This document shows, one piece after another, positions 36,583-44,278 of a DNA stretch of 64,000 nucleotides. The DNA lies in contig CAYLQY010000011.1 of NCBI GenBank assembly GCA_964386325.1, positions 32,125-96,124 on the forward strand, in the 5' to 3' direction. Within the stretch, counting starts at the first letter, position 1. Each line of letters begins with the position of its first letter. The notes under the pieces are model-generated. The model searched no databases, had not been told where the DNA came from, and saw only the letters and a list, made by a program, of their open reading frames with translations. Origin of the DNA: Anaerorhabdus sp964386325 (lineage in GTDB: Bacteria; Bacillota_I; Bacilli_A; Erysipelotrichales; Erysipelotrichaceae). The position numbers and the translations under genes were made by a program.

Positions 36583-36914
36583 TGGAGGGCTTAGAATTAA
36601 CCTGTTTCCAAATGATAAGTTATGCAGGCGGTGCAAAAAGTAAATTCTATGAAGCATTATCATCTGCGAAAAATGATGACTTTGAACAAGCGACAATCTT
36701 ATTAAAACAGGGACAAGAGTTACTTGTACAAGCACATCTTGAACATGCTAATCTTATAAAAAAAGAAGCAAATCAAGAAGCGATACAACTTACATTACTA
36801 CTTCTTCATGCAGAAGACCAATTAATGACAACTGAAAATGTTAGAGATCAAATTCGAGAAATGATAGAATTATATCAAGTAGTAAAAGATTTAAGAAATA
36901 AAATTGAGCATTAA
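36582..36914 (+). CDS. PTS lactose/cellobiose-type IIA component
   Basis: 110 residues, with predicted phospho-His76 in LLLHAEDQLMT. The start ATG shares its first base with the stop of IIB (TAATG), so translation is coupled. The helical pattern with ISYAGGAKSKFYEAL is normal for Lac-family IIA. Confidence 0.93.
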   Translation: MEGLELTCFQMISYAGGAKSKFYEALSSAKNDDFEQATILLKQGQELLVQAHLEHANLIKKEANQEAIQLTLLLLHAEDQLMTTENVRDQIREMIELYQVVKDLRNKIEH

Positions 36915-36948
36915 AGAAATCTAAAACTGCTTACAGGAGGAATAAAAA

Positions 36949-38376
36949 ATGGGATTTCCAAAAGGTTTTTTATGGGGTGGGGCAACAGCCGCAAACCAAT
37001 GTGAAGGTGCCTATAAATTAGGTGGAAGAGGATTGGCGAATGTCGATATAGTTCCAATAGGAAGTGATCGTTTTCCTATTATCGCAGGCAGAAAGAAAGT
37101 AACAGATTTTGAAGAAGGACATTTCTATCCAGCAAAGGAAAGTATTGATATGTATCATCGCTATAAAGAAGATATTGCTCTCTTTGCGGAAATGGGCTTT
37201 AAAACATATCGCTGTTCAATTGCTTGGAGTAGAATATTTCCAAAAGGTGATGAAGAAAAACCAAATGAAGAAGGTGTGAAATTCTACGAAGATTTATTTA
37301 CTGAATGTAAAAAATATGGAATTGAACCTTTAGTAACAATTACGCATTTTGATTGCCCAATGCATTTGATTGAAGTATATGGTGGATGGCGTAATCGTAA
37401 GATGATAGAATTCTATAAAAATCTTGTGACAGTTTTATTCACACGCTATAAAAATCTAGTTAAGTACTGGTTAACATTTAACGAGATAAATATGATTTTA
37501 CATGCTCCATTTATGGGAGCTGGAATATGCTTTGAAGAAGGTGAAGATGAACTTCAAACAAAATATACTGCTATTCATCATGAATTAATTGCAAGCGCAT
37601 GGGCTACTAAAATTGCTCATGAAATCAATCCTGAAAATATGGTTGGATGTATGCTTGCAGCAGGCGAAAGTTATCCTCATACATGTAAGCCAGAAGATGT
37701 CTTCAAAGCATTACAAGATAATCGCGAGAACTACTTTTTCATTGATGTACAAAGTAGAGGTAGCTATCCAAACTTTGCGTTGAAGCAACTTGAACGGGAA
37801 GGGATAACAATTCCTTTTATGGAAGGTGATAAGGAATTATTAAAAGCACATACAGTTGACTTTATTTCCTTTAGTTATTATTCATCACGTTGTTCAAGCG
37901 CTGATCCAAAAATCAATGATACAACAGCAGGAAATATTTTTGCATCACTAAAAAATCCTTATCTTCAAGCAAGTGAATGGGGTTGGCAAATTGATCCGTT
38001 AGGTTTGAGAACAACATTAAATGTATTGTATGATCGCTATCAAAAACCATTATTCATTGTAGAGAATGGATTAGGAGCGGTTGATACTATTGAAGCAGAT
38101 GGAAGTATCAAAGATGATTACCGCATTGATTACATTAGAGAACATGTGAAAGCAATGAAAGATGCCATTGATTTAGATGGTGTTGATTTAATTGGATACA
38201 CAACATGGGGACCTATTGACTTAGTATCTGCGGGTACTGGAGAAATGAAGAAACGATATGGCTTCATTTATGTTGATCGCGATAATGAAGGTAATGGAAC
38301 ATTGAAACGTTCTAAGAAAAAATCATTCGCTTGGTATAAAAAAGTAATACAATCAAATGGTGAAGATATAGAATAA
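36949..38376 (+). CDS. GH1 6-phospho-beta-glucosidase (third copy)
   Basis: 475 residues. GFPKGFLWGGATAANQCEGAY start, acid/base LTFNEIN, nucleophile FIVENGLG, phosphate-binding SAGTGEMKKRYGFIYVD. Last gene of the second PTS operon, with AGGAGG before ATG. Closely related to the copy at 30670. Cleaves the PTS-phosphorylated beta-glucoside in the cytoplasm. Confidence 0.95.
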   Translation: MGFPKGFLWGGATAANQCEGAYKLGGRGLANVDIVPIGSDRFPIIAGRKKVTDFEEGHFYPAKESIDMYHRYKEDIALFAEMGFKTYRCSIAWSRIFPKGDEEKPNEEGVKFYEDLFTECKKYGIEPLVTITHFDCPMHLIEVYGGWRNRKMIEFYKNLVTVLFTRYKNLVKYWLTFNEINMILHAPFMGAGICFEEGEDELQTKYTAIHHELIASAWATKIAHEINPENMVGCMLAAGESYPHTCKPEDVFKALQDNRENYFFIDVQSRGSYPNFALKQLEREGITIPFMEGDKELLKAHTVDFISFSYYSSRCSSADPKINDTTAGNIFASLKNPYLQASEWGWQIDPLGLRTTLNVLYDRYQKPLFIVENGLGAVDTIEADGSIKDDYRIDYIREHVKAMKDAIDLDGVDLIGYTTWGPIDLVSAGTGEMKKRYGFIYVDRDNEGNGTLKRSKKKSFAWYKKVIQSNGEDIE

Positions 38377-38435
38377 AAAGGCCACTCAAATTGAGTGAAC
38401 CCATAAAATTAAGTGTTATAACTCTATAAACAATC

Positions 38436-38475
38436 AAGGATTAATTTCTGACAGTACAGAAGTTAATCCTTTTTA
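38436..38475 (+). terminator. Terminator of the second PTS operon
   Basis: AAGGATTAATTTCTG / CAGAAGTTAATCCTT around ACAGTA (one mismatch), then TTTTT. The stem shares AAGGATTAA/TTAATCCTT with the terminators at 32126 and 61651. A smaller CACTCAAATTGAGTG hairpin lies at 38384-38398. Confidence 0.85.
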
Positions 38476-38548
38476 ATTATCATGAATGTAAATAGTAATA
38501 GTAAGTAACTTGTTGGAATATGAGATGTGCTGAATTGTTGTTTTTATA

Positions 38549-38797
38549 CTATCCTAATGTTGATTTTACAATTAAAGTCATTGAAGTGTTATTTTGTTCA
38601 ACAAATAACCACTTGTCTTTTAAATAGTTATTAATTATTTCAATAACTTGTTCAATTGTTATTGTTGGATTACTTTCTCTAAGTTCAACACCACAACTTG
38701 AACATCCTCCAAATGAATGTAATGAATATCCTGTTTTCTTTTCTCTAAGTATTGTATTTATATCTACTAACATTCCAAAATGAATAACTGCTGTCAT
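38549..38797 (-). CDS. Small hypothetical protein with a Cys-x2-Cys motif
   Basis: 82 residues from the ATG at 38797, chosen because TGGAGGATTT precedes it; the frame is open to 38833. Begins MTAVIHFGMLVDINTILREKK and contains HSFGGCSSCGVEL, a possible metal or redox CxxC site. No signal peptide or membrane helix. Family not recognised. It stands alone on the minus strand between two operons. Confidence 0.6.
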   Translation of the reverse strand: MTAVIHFGMLVDINTILREKKTGYSLHSFGGCSSCGVELRESNPTITIEQVIEIINNYLKDKWLFVEQNNTSMTLIVKSTLG

Positions 38798-38888
38798 AAA
38801 TCCTCCATGTTGCTTTAATGAATGAAAATTCATTTGCCATTTACTAGTCTATCATTTTTTAAGTATATAATGTTTTAATTTACTTTGC

Positions 38889-39653
38889 TTAATTTTTTTC
38901 TTTGTATATTTTCATTGCGATAAAATAACTGATAATCAAAAGTAAAATGCACCATCCACAAGCTATCCATATTTCACTACCAATCGGTTGTGATAGAAGT
39001 AATGCTCTGATTGTATCTACAATAGAAGTTACTGGTTGATTTTCTGCGAAGATTCTCAATGCAGTTGGCATTGTCTCTGTGGGTACAAAAGCAGAACTAA
39101 GAAATGGTAAATAGGCAAGAGGATAAGAAAATGCACTTGCACCTTCGGCTGAGTGTGCGGATAATCCAGCAATAACTGCTAACCAAGTTAATGCTAATGT
39201 AAATAAGAATAATATTCCAAGTATGATGAGCCAATTCATAAGACTAGCTTCTGGACGAAATCCCATGAAATAAGCGATGATAATGATGACGAGAATGGAT
39301 AGTCCATTTGATACTATAGAAGTTAATACATGAGACCATAGGGCAGATGATGCAGAAATTGGCATTGTACGAAATCTTTCGAAAAAGCCATTTTTGACAT
39401 CATTAAATAATCGGATTGCTGTATAGGCGATACCACTTGCGATGGCCATTACAAGGATACCAGGAAGCATGTAAGTAACATATTCACCTGATGTCATTCC
39501 ATTTCCCATGGAACCACCAAATACATAGACAAACAATAACATCATTGCAATAGGGGTTAGACAAACGGTAATAACGGTATCTAAACTTCTTAAAATATGC
39601 TTCATTGATCTACCTAACATGGTAAGCATATCTGAAATAATATAACCTTTCAT
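38889..39653 (-). CDS. ABC-2 type transporter permease (DrrB-like)
   Basis: 254 residues with six helices. The ABC-2 pattern is clear: SDMLTMLGRSMKHILRSLDTVITVCLTPIAMMLLFVYVFGG, then GVAYTAIRLFNDVKNGFFERFRTMPISASSALWSHVL-like segments. DrrAB-type transporters export drugs or peptides. Its start overlaps by one base the stop of the ATPase gene, which is its partner. Last gene of the padR operon. Confidence 0.9.
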   Translation of the reverse strand: MKGYIISDMLTMLGRSMKHILRSLDTVITVCLTPIAMMLLFVYVFGGSMGNGMTSGEYVTYMLPGILVMAIASGIAYTAIRLFNDVKNGFFERFRTMPISASSALWSHVLTSIVSNGLSILVIIIIAYFMGFRPEASLMNWLIILGILFLFTLALTWLAVIAGLSAHSAEGASAFSYPLAYLPFLSSAFVPTETMPTALRIFAENQPVTSIVDTIRALLLSQPIGSEIWIACGWCILLLIISYFIAMKIYKEKN

Positions 39654-40414
39654 TAAATTGTGTCTCCTTTTCTTATAATTGATAAAAATATTTCTTCTAA
39701 ACTTGGTTGTTTCTCAATGTATTCAATCTTCGTGGGAGGAAATAGTTTTTTTAATTCTTCTAAAGTTCCATTTGCGATAATAATGCCTTCATGAAGTATG
39801 GCGATACGATCTGCAAGTTGTTCTGCTTCTTCAAGGTATTGAGTTGTTAGAAAAACGGTCGTTCCTTGTTCACTTAAGTCTTTAATTTTATTCCAAACTT
39901 CTTGTCTTGCTTCAGGATCCAATCCGGTTGTTGGTTCATCAAAAAATATTACTTTTGGGTCACCGATTAAGCTCATCGCAATATCAAGTCGTCTTCGCAT
40001 ACCGCCTGAATAATTGCCTACTCTTCGCTCAGCGGCATCAACTAAATTAAAATCAGATAGAAGTTTATTTGTTACTTCTTTTGGATTTTTTAAATGTCTC
40101 AATTTAGCGATAAGCATTAAGTTTTCTCTGCCAGTTAAAATGTCATCAACAGCAGCAAACTGCCCCGTTAAACTAATACTTTCTTTAATTTTTCCGGCAT
40201 CTTTTTTTACATCATATCCGCAAATTGATACATTTCCTGAATCTTGTGTTAGTAGCGTGGATAAGATTCGAATTGTGGTTGTCTTCCCAGCACCATTTGA
40301 TCCAAGTAAGGCAAAGATTTCTCCTTGTTTTACCGTTAAATCAACCCCTTTTAATACTTCATGGGTTTTAAATCTTTTTCTTAAGTCCTTAATTTCTATT
40401 GTGTTTACTTTCAT
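39653..40414 (-). CDS. ABC transporter ATP-binding protein (DrrA-like)
   Basis: 253 residues: Walker A LLGSNGAGKTTT, signature YSGGMRRRLD, Walker B VIFFDEPTTGLDP, H-loop area LTTQYLEEAE. The GMRRRLDIA signature and C-terminal extension are those of the daunorubicin-resistance ATPase subgroup. It pairs with the downstream permease. A terminator-like hairpin lies between it and the upstream small genes, suggesting regulated read-through. Confidence 0.93.
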   Translation of the reverse strand: MKVNTIEIKDLRKRFKTHEVLKGVDLTVKQGEIFALLGSNGAGKTTTIRILSTLLTQDSGNVSICGYDVKKDAGKIKESISLTGQFAAVDDILTGRENLMLIAKLRHLKNPKEVTNKLLSDFNLVDAAERRVGNYSGGMRRRLDIAMSLIGDPKVIFFDEPTTGLDPEARQEVWNKIKDLSEQGTTVFLTTQYLEEAEQLADRIAILHEGIIIANGTLEELKKLFPPTKIEYIEKQPSLEEIFLSIIRKGDTI

Positions 40415-40434
40415 TTAAATTTCTCCTTTAATTT

Positions 40435-40471
40435 AAAAACCGATAGCTACGCATTTATACGTAGTTATCGG
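40435..40471 (-). terminator. Hairpin with T run inside the padR operon
   Basis: Minus strand CCGATAACTACG / CGTAGCTATCGG (12 bp, one G-U) followed by TTTTTAAATT. It overlaps the stop codon of the KTR gene and would attenuate expression of the ABC genes. Confidence 0.75.
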
Positions 40472-40656
40472 CTCTGTATTTTTATATCTGGCTCTTTGAT
40501 AACTGTTAATTTTAAATTGTTATAATGAATGATGCTTTCCTTTTTACATTTTGGACAATAAAGCGGAAAGTAATATAATTCTGTACTTGGGCAACACATC
40601 GTATGTGTTTTGCCATGGCAATGTGGACAAAGTATCCATTGTCTATTTTCTTCCAT
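40465..40656 (-). CDS. Cysteine-rich KTR-family small protein
   Basis: 63 residues. WILCPHCHGKTHT ... YFPLYCPKCKKESII ... VIKEPDIKIQSR fits the cysteine-rich KTR family: two CPxC pairs, the NFPLYCPKCK core and the IKEPDAKTQSR-type end. Zinc binding is expected. The family is common on Tn916-type conjugative elements and near drug-resistance ABC genes. Here it sits between DUF1048 and the DrrA-like ATPase. No other transfer genes are present, so it is at most a trace of past transfer. Confidence 0.85.
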   Translation of the reverse strand: MEENRQWILCPHCHGKTHTMCCPSTELYYFPLYCPKCKKESIIHYNNLKLTVIKEPDIKIQSR

Positions 40657-40658
40657 AA

Positions 40659-40997
40659 TTATTTATTTAATTTCGCATTTACTTTCTTGTTCAAATTCTT
40701 TCGGACATTATCAGTCCATAATTTATTGTCACTCATTAATTCATCACAGAATGTTGCGACATCCTCACCAGTGACTTCTAATACATGTCGTCCTTGTAGT
40801 GCAGCTGATTCAAATAAGTCTATCAACTCATATTGTGTTTGAAGCATATCCATGCCTGAACCTGCTGCAAAACTCCACATATAGTTTTGAATCTTATTGT
40901 ATACAAATTGATAATCTTTTGGTAAAAGTGCTACTCTTGCCATTTGACGATTGTATTCTTGTTTCTCTTGTCGCATTTTCAAGATAATATTTTCCAT
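40659..40997 (-). CDS. DUF1048 family protein (second copy)
   Basis: 112 residues, all helical, no signal. LPKDYQFVYNKIQNYMWSF ... DLFESAALQGRHVLEVTGEDVATFCDELM is the DUF1048 pattern. It is a paralogue of the next upstream gene, with three bases between. DUF1048 genes occur next to PadR regulators and ABC exporters; the molecular role is unknown. Confidence 0.88.
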   Translation of the reverse strand: MENIILKMRQEKQEYNRQMARVALLPKDYQFVYNKIQNYMWSFAAGSGMDMLQTQYELIDLFESAALQGRHVLEVTGEDVATFCDELMSDNKLWTDNVRKNLNKKVNAKLNK

Positions 40998-41000
40998 TGT

Positions 41001-41345
41001 TTATTTCTCCTTACTCATAAAGTAATCTTTAATTTCTTTGTTTAATTGTTCGCGTGAAGTTGTTGAATCTTCGACAGTTGCTTGTATTAATTCATCGCAA
41101 AATTCAGCTACATCCTCGCCAAGAACATCTTTTACTTTTTTTCCTTCTGCAGCACTTGTTTCAAAAAGTTCAATAAGATTAGTTAACATATCAATATCAC
41201 ATGTGAAGTAATAGCTGTATTTCAAGATGCTTTTATATGCAAAGCGATAATCTTCTGGTAAAGCTTTGACACGTTTTTTACATTCATTCCATTTTTTCTT
41301 GTCTTCAAGATTACCGACAACAAGTTCTATAAATGATTTAACCAT
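41001..41345 (-). CDS. DUF1048 family protein (first copy)
   Basis: 114 residues. LPEDYRFAYKSILKYSYYF ... ELFETSAAEGKKVKDVLGEDVAEFCDELI matches DUF1048 and aligns along its length with the downstream copy. Its start directly abuts the padR stop. Likely co-translated with the regulator. Function unknown. Confidence 0.88.
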   Translation of the reverse strand: MVKSFIELVVGNLEDKKKWNECKKRVKALPEDYRFAYKSILKYSYYFTCDIDMLTNLIELFETSAAEGKKVKDVLGEDVAEFCDELIQATVEDSTTSREQLNKEIKDYFMSKEK

Positions 41346-41669
41346 TTAATTTTCCTCCTTAAGTTGATTTAATTTGTAAGAAATAAACTCCCATTTTCTC
41401 CAAAAAGTAGCTAATTCGTTTCTGCCAGCTTCATTAAGTGTATAAAACTTGCGTGGTGGTCCTAGCTCAGAGGGCTTCTTTGTAATTTCAACAAGTTTAT
41501 TTTTTTCTAAACGAATTAATATTGTATATACAGTTCCTTCAACAACATCGGTGAATCCAAGTGTATTGAGTTGACGGGTAATCTCATATCCATAAGTTTC
41601 TTGACGACTTATGATTTCTAATACACATCCTTCTAAGACACCTTTGAGCATTTCTGTTAAATTTTCCAT
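41346..41669 (-). CDS. PadR family transcriptional regulator
   Basis: 107 residues. Winged-helix PadR pattern: LEGCVLEIISRQETYGYEITRQLNTLGF, then VVEGTVYTILIRLEKNKLVEI and GPPRKFYTLNEAGRNEL. No C-terminal four-helix domain beyond a short dimer helix, so it is of the short PadR-s2 type (LmrR-like). It heads the operon with DUF1048, KTR and a drug-type ABC transporter, and probably represses it until a toxic ligand binds. AAAGGAGTG precedes the start. Confidence 0.93.
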   Translation of the reverse strand: MENLTEMLKGVLEGCVLEIISRQETYGYEITRQLNTLGFTDVVEGTVYTILIRLEKNKLVEITKKPSELGPPRKFYTLNEAGRNELATFWRKWEFISYKLNQLKEEN

Positions 41670-41696
41670 TGTAACACTCCTTTAATTAAGTAGTAA

Positions 41697-41745
41697 GTAT
41701 CACTGACTACCGCTATATCGTAACACTTAGTACCGTACCTGTCAA
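41697..41745 (-). promoter_or_regulatory. padR operon promoter with paired operator-like boxes
   Basis: Minus strand TTGACA (41745-41740), 17-bp spacer, TACGAT (41722-41717). Two related 14-mers, GTACTAAGTGTTAC (41733-41720) and GTAGTCAGTGATAC (41710-41697), both of form GTA-N8-TAC, lie over and just after the -10, 23 bp apart. PadR proteins bind dyads of this size, so autorepression is likely. Confidence 0.6.
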
Positions 41746-41774
41746 CAGCCTTCCTAAATTTTTTATCATTCCAT

Positions 41775-41810
41775 AAAAAATGCACCTCTTTTAATAAAAG
41801 GGGTGCACTT
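41775..41810 (-). terminator. Intrinsic terminator of the lipoprotein gene
   Basis: Minus strand AGTGCACCCCTTTT / AAAAGAGGTGCA around ATT, followed by TTTTTTAT. Confidence 0.9.
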
Positions 41811-41816
41811 CATCAT

Positions 41817-42374
41817 TTATTTGAATGAAACTTCGATATATGCAAGATCATTAATTGAAGAATTATCTGAAATTAAATCATCACTTGTAAATGGTTGGGC
41901 ATATGATGTGATTAATGCCATTTCTTTCTTATGAATCGGGGAATAACTAAGTGCAAGAAGAATAATAGTATCTCCTGCTGTTTTATTAGGAAATTTAATT
42001 GCTGCTGGATTTGCATAAGCACTATAACTTGCTATGTTTTGATCATGGTTAAGTTTAACTAGAAACTCGTGAGACATCTTTGAAACACCATTCACATTAA
42101 CTGAAATCACAAAACTAGTATCACTGATAAGCGTGCTGATTTCAAAATTTTTGGTGCCTATTTCTTCAGCAGTAATCACAAATGATTCATTTTTTGATGA
42201 ACTTGTAGGAGTTGCTTCAACGAGTGTGAATGTTATTGTCTTAGCATTTTTAATTTCATAATTATACATATTGGCTACAGGTTGATTGGATGGGATGTAT
42301 TTAATTGTTGTGCTGGAGTTCATTGAACAAGCGCTGCAAAGTAATAAAATCAATACTAAGGCTAGTCTTTTCAT
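41817..42374 (-). CDS. Lipoprotein of unknown function
   Basis: 185 residues. Signal peptide MKRLALVLILLLCSACSMN with lipobox CSAC (Cys about 16). The rest is a single soluble, beta-rich domain with no recognised motif (KYIPSNQPVANMYNYEIKNAKTITF). It has its own promoter and terminator and is downstream of, but separate from, the ABC exporter genes. Function unknown. Confidence 0.8.
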   Translation of the reverse strand: MKRLALVLILLLCSACSMNSSTTIKYIPSNQPVANMYNYEIKNAKTITFTLVEATPTSSSKNESFVITAEEIGTKNFEISTLISDTSFVISVNVNGVSKMSHEFLVKLNHDQNIASYSAYANPAAIKFPNKTAGDTIILLALSYSPIHKKEMALITSYAQPFTSDDLISDNSSINDLAYIEVSFK

Positions 42375-42397
42375 TAAGAAACACCTCTCTTTTTCGT

Positions 42398-42426
42398 ATT
42401 ATATCACTATTAAGATGAGGTGTTAA
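42398..42426 (-). promoter_or_regulatory. Lipoprotein gene promoter
   Basis: Minus strand TTAACA (42426-42421), 17-bp spacer, TATAAT (42403-42398) with TGA before it (extended -10). About 24 bases from the start codon. Confidence 0.75.
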
Positions 42427-42475
42427 ATTAATAATCGTTAAGAAATGAAGAAATGCATGTTCATAAAATCAGCCT

Positions 42476-44278
42476 TTATCCTTCGAATTGACTTTGATGA
42501 AGTGTAAAATAAAATCCTTTTCTTTGAAGTAGTTCTAAGTGATTTCCTCGCTCAATAATATCGCCATCTTTTACAACTAAGATCAAATCGGCGTTTTTTA
42601 TTGTTGATAGGCGGTGGGCAATAACGAAGCTCGTTTTGTTTTTCATTAAGCGATTCATGGCTTTTTGAATTTCTACTTCAGTACGTGTATCAACACTTGA
42701 TGTAGCTTCATCTAAGACAAGAATCGTTGGATTTAGTAACATTGCACGGGCAATTGTTAAGAGTTGCATTTGACCTTGAGATATAATCATGGCTTCACTT
42801 GATAAACGTGTATCATACCCTTCGGGAAGTGTTCTAATAAAATAGTCACAAGAAGCAGCTTTGGCGGCTTGAATTATTTCTTCACGAGTTGCATCTTGTT
42901 TACCATAGGCGATATTCTCTGCGATTGTTCCATCAAAGAGCCATGAATCTTGTAGCACCATGCCTATTTTTCGACGCATCGAGTTTCTGTTGAGTTTAGA
43001 AATATCTTGTCCATCAATATGGATAGAACCCTTGTTTAATTCATAGAAGCGCATTAATAGGTTTACAAGCGTGGTTTTTCCACCTCCTGTTGGACCGACA
43101 ATCGCAACCATTTCATTGGGTTTTACTTCAAGATTTAAATCATGCATTAAAATTTTATCAGCTGAATATCCAAAGCAAACATGCTTGAATTCTACATGGC
43201 CTTCAGTAATCTTTGTGTCAGTTGATTTTGTATCTAAGCTTTCTTCCTCCTCGTCAAGGAGTTCAAATACACGTTCTGCACCAGCAATTGCCGCTTGAAG
43301 TGATGTGATTACATAAGAAGATTCAGTTACTGGTTCAGCAATTTGGTTAACATAAAGTAGGAATGCTTGAACAGTTCCGATACTCAATGCACCGTTTAGC
43401 GCCATAAGTCCTCCTGCAAGTGCAGAGGCAATGAAACCAAGTTGTCCTAAAAAACGCATTGCAGGATAAATTGTATAGTCAGCGAACTGTGCTTTACGTT
43501 GTGCGATAAACTGTCTTTGGTTTAATTCTTCAAGAGAATTTAAAGTTTCTTCTTGGTAGTTAAATGTTTTGATAATTCGATTACCGGTAAAAACTTCTTC
43601 AACTTTACTTGTTAATGCACTTAATGAAGCCATATTTTCACCATACGCTTTTTGTGCAAGGGTTGAAACATATCCAGTCGCGATTAAACTTAATGTGAGT
43701 GAAATCAAGACGATAAAGAAAAGTTGTGGACTAAGTTTAAACATAACGATAACAGAAAATAGTATCGTAAACGAAGATGAAATAAGTTGCATTAGACCAA
43801 CTTGTAAAACAGTTGCGACTTTTTCTAAATCATTTGTGATACGGCTCATAATTTCACCAGGTTGGTGAACATCAAAATATCGAAGTGGTAAACGATTGAG
43901 CTTACTACTGATTTCTTTTCTTAGTTTTAAAGTAATGTGTTCACCAACACTCGCAACCAAATATTGTTGAAGATAAGCAAGTAAACAACTACAAGAGAAA
44001 GTAATAATCATCAAAGTAATTGGATAACCTAAAGATGTAATGATGGTCGAGAATACACCGATGTTTGGGTCATAGGTTTGAATAGCTTCAATGAGTCGAT
44101 CAATTCCCAACCCCATCGTAAGGGGCATAGCAGCTAAAGTGAGTGAACTTAATATAGTAGCGATTGCAATAATCAGTAGTTTTTTCTTTTCAAGAAAAAT
44201 ATAAGATATAAATCGTCTAACAGTTTTGGAAGTGTTTTTAGGAATATCTTCAATTATGATTTCATCATTAGTTGTCAT
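42476..44278 (-). CDS. Heterodimeric ABC exporter, catalytic subunit (second system)
   Basis: 600 residues. Six-helix domain plus NBD: Walker A GPTGGGKTT, Walker B LVLDEATSSVDTRTE with the catalytic Glu, H-loop VIAHRLSTI, but signature MIISQGQMQL is degenerate. Together with the partner's Asp-type Walker B this gives one active and one dead site, as in BmrCD/LmrCD. A 30-residue polar N-terminal extension precedes the first helix. Overlaps its partner by ATGA. Expressed from a MerR-type promoter, so probably induced by a toxic compound. Confidence 0.93.
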   Translation of the reverse strand: MTTNDEIIIEDIPKNTSKTVRRFISYIFLEKKKLLIIAIATILSSLTLAAMPLTMGLGIDRLIEAIQTYDPNIGVFSTIITSLGYPITLMIITFSCSCLLAYLQQYLVASVGEHITLKLRKEISSKLNRLPLRYFDVHQPGEIMSRITNDLEKVATVLQVGLMQLISSSFTILFSVIVMFKLSPQLFFIVLISLTLSLIATGYVSTLAQKAYGENMASLSALTSKVEEVFTGNRIIKTFNYQEETLNSLEELNQRQFIAQRKAQFADYTIYPAMRFLGQLGFIASALAGGLMALNGALSIGTVQAFLLYVNQIAEPVTESSYVITSLQAAIAGAERVFELLDEEEESLDTKSTDTKITEGHVEFKHVCFGYSADKILMHDLNLEVKPNEMVAIVGPTGGGKTTLVNLLMRFYELNKGSIHIDGQDISKLNRNSMRRKIGMVLQDSWLFDGTIAENIAYGKQDATREEIIQAAKAASCDYFIRTLPEGYDTRLSSEAMIISQGQMQLLTIARAMLLNPTILVLDEATSSVDTRTEVEIQKAMNRLMKNKTSFVIAHRLSTIKNADLILVVKDGDIIERGNHLELLQRKGFYFTLHQSQFEG

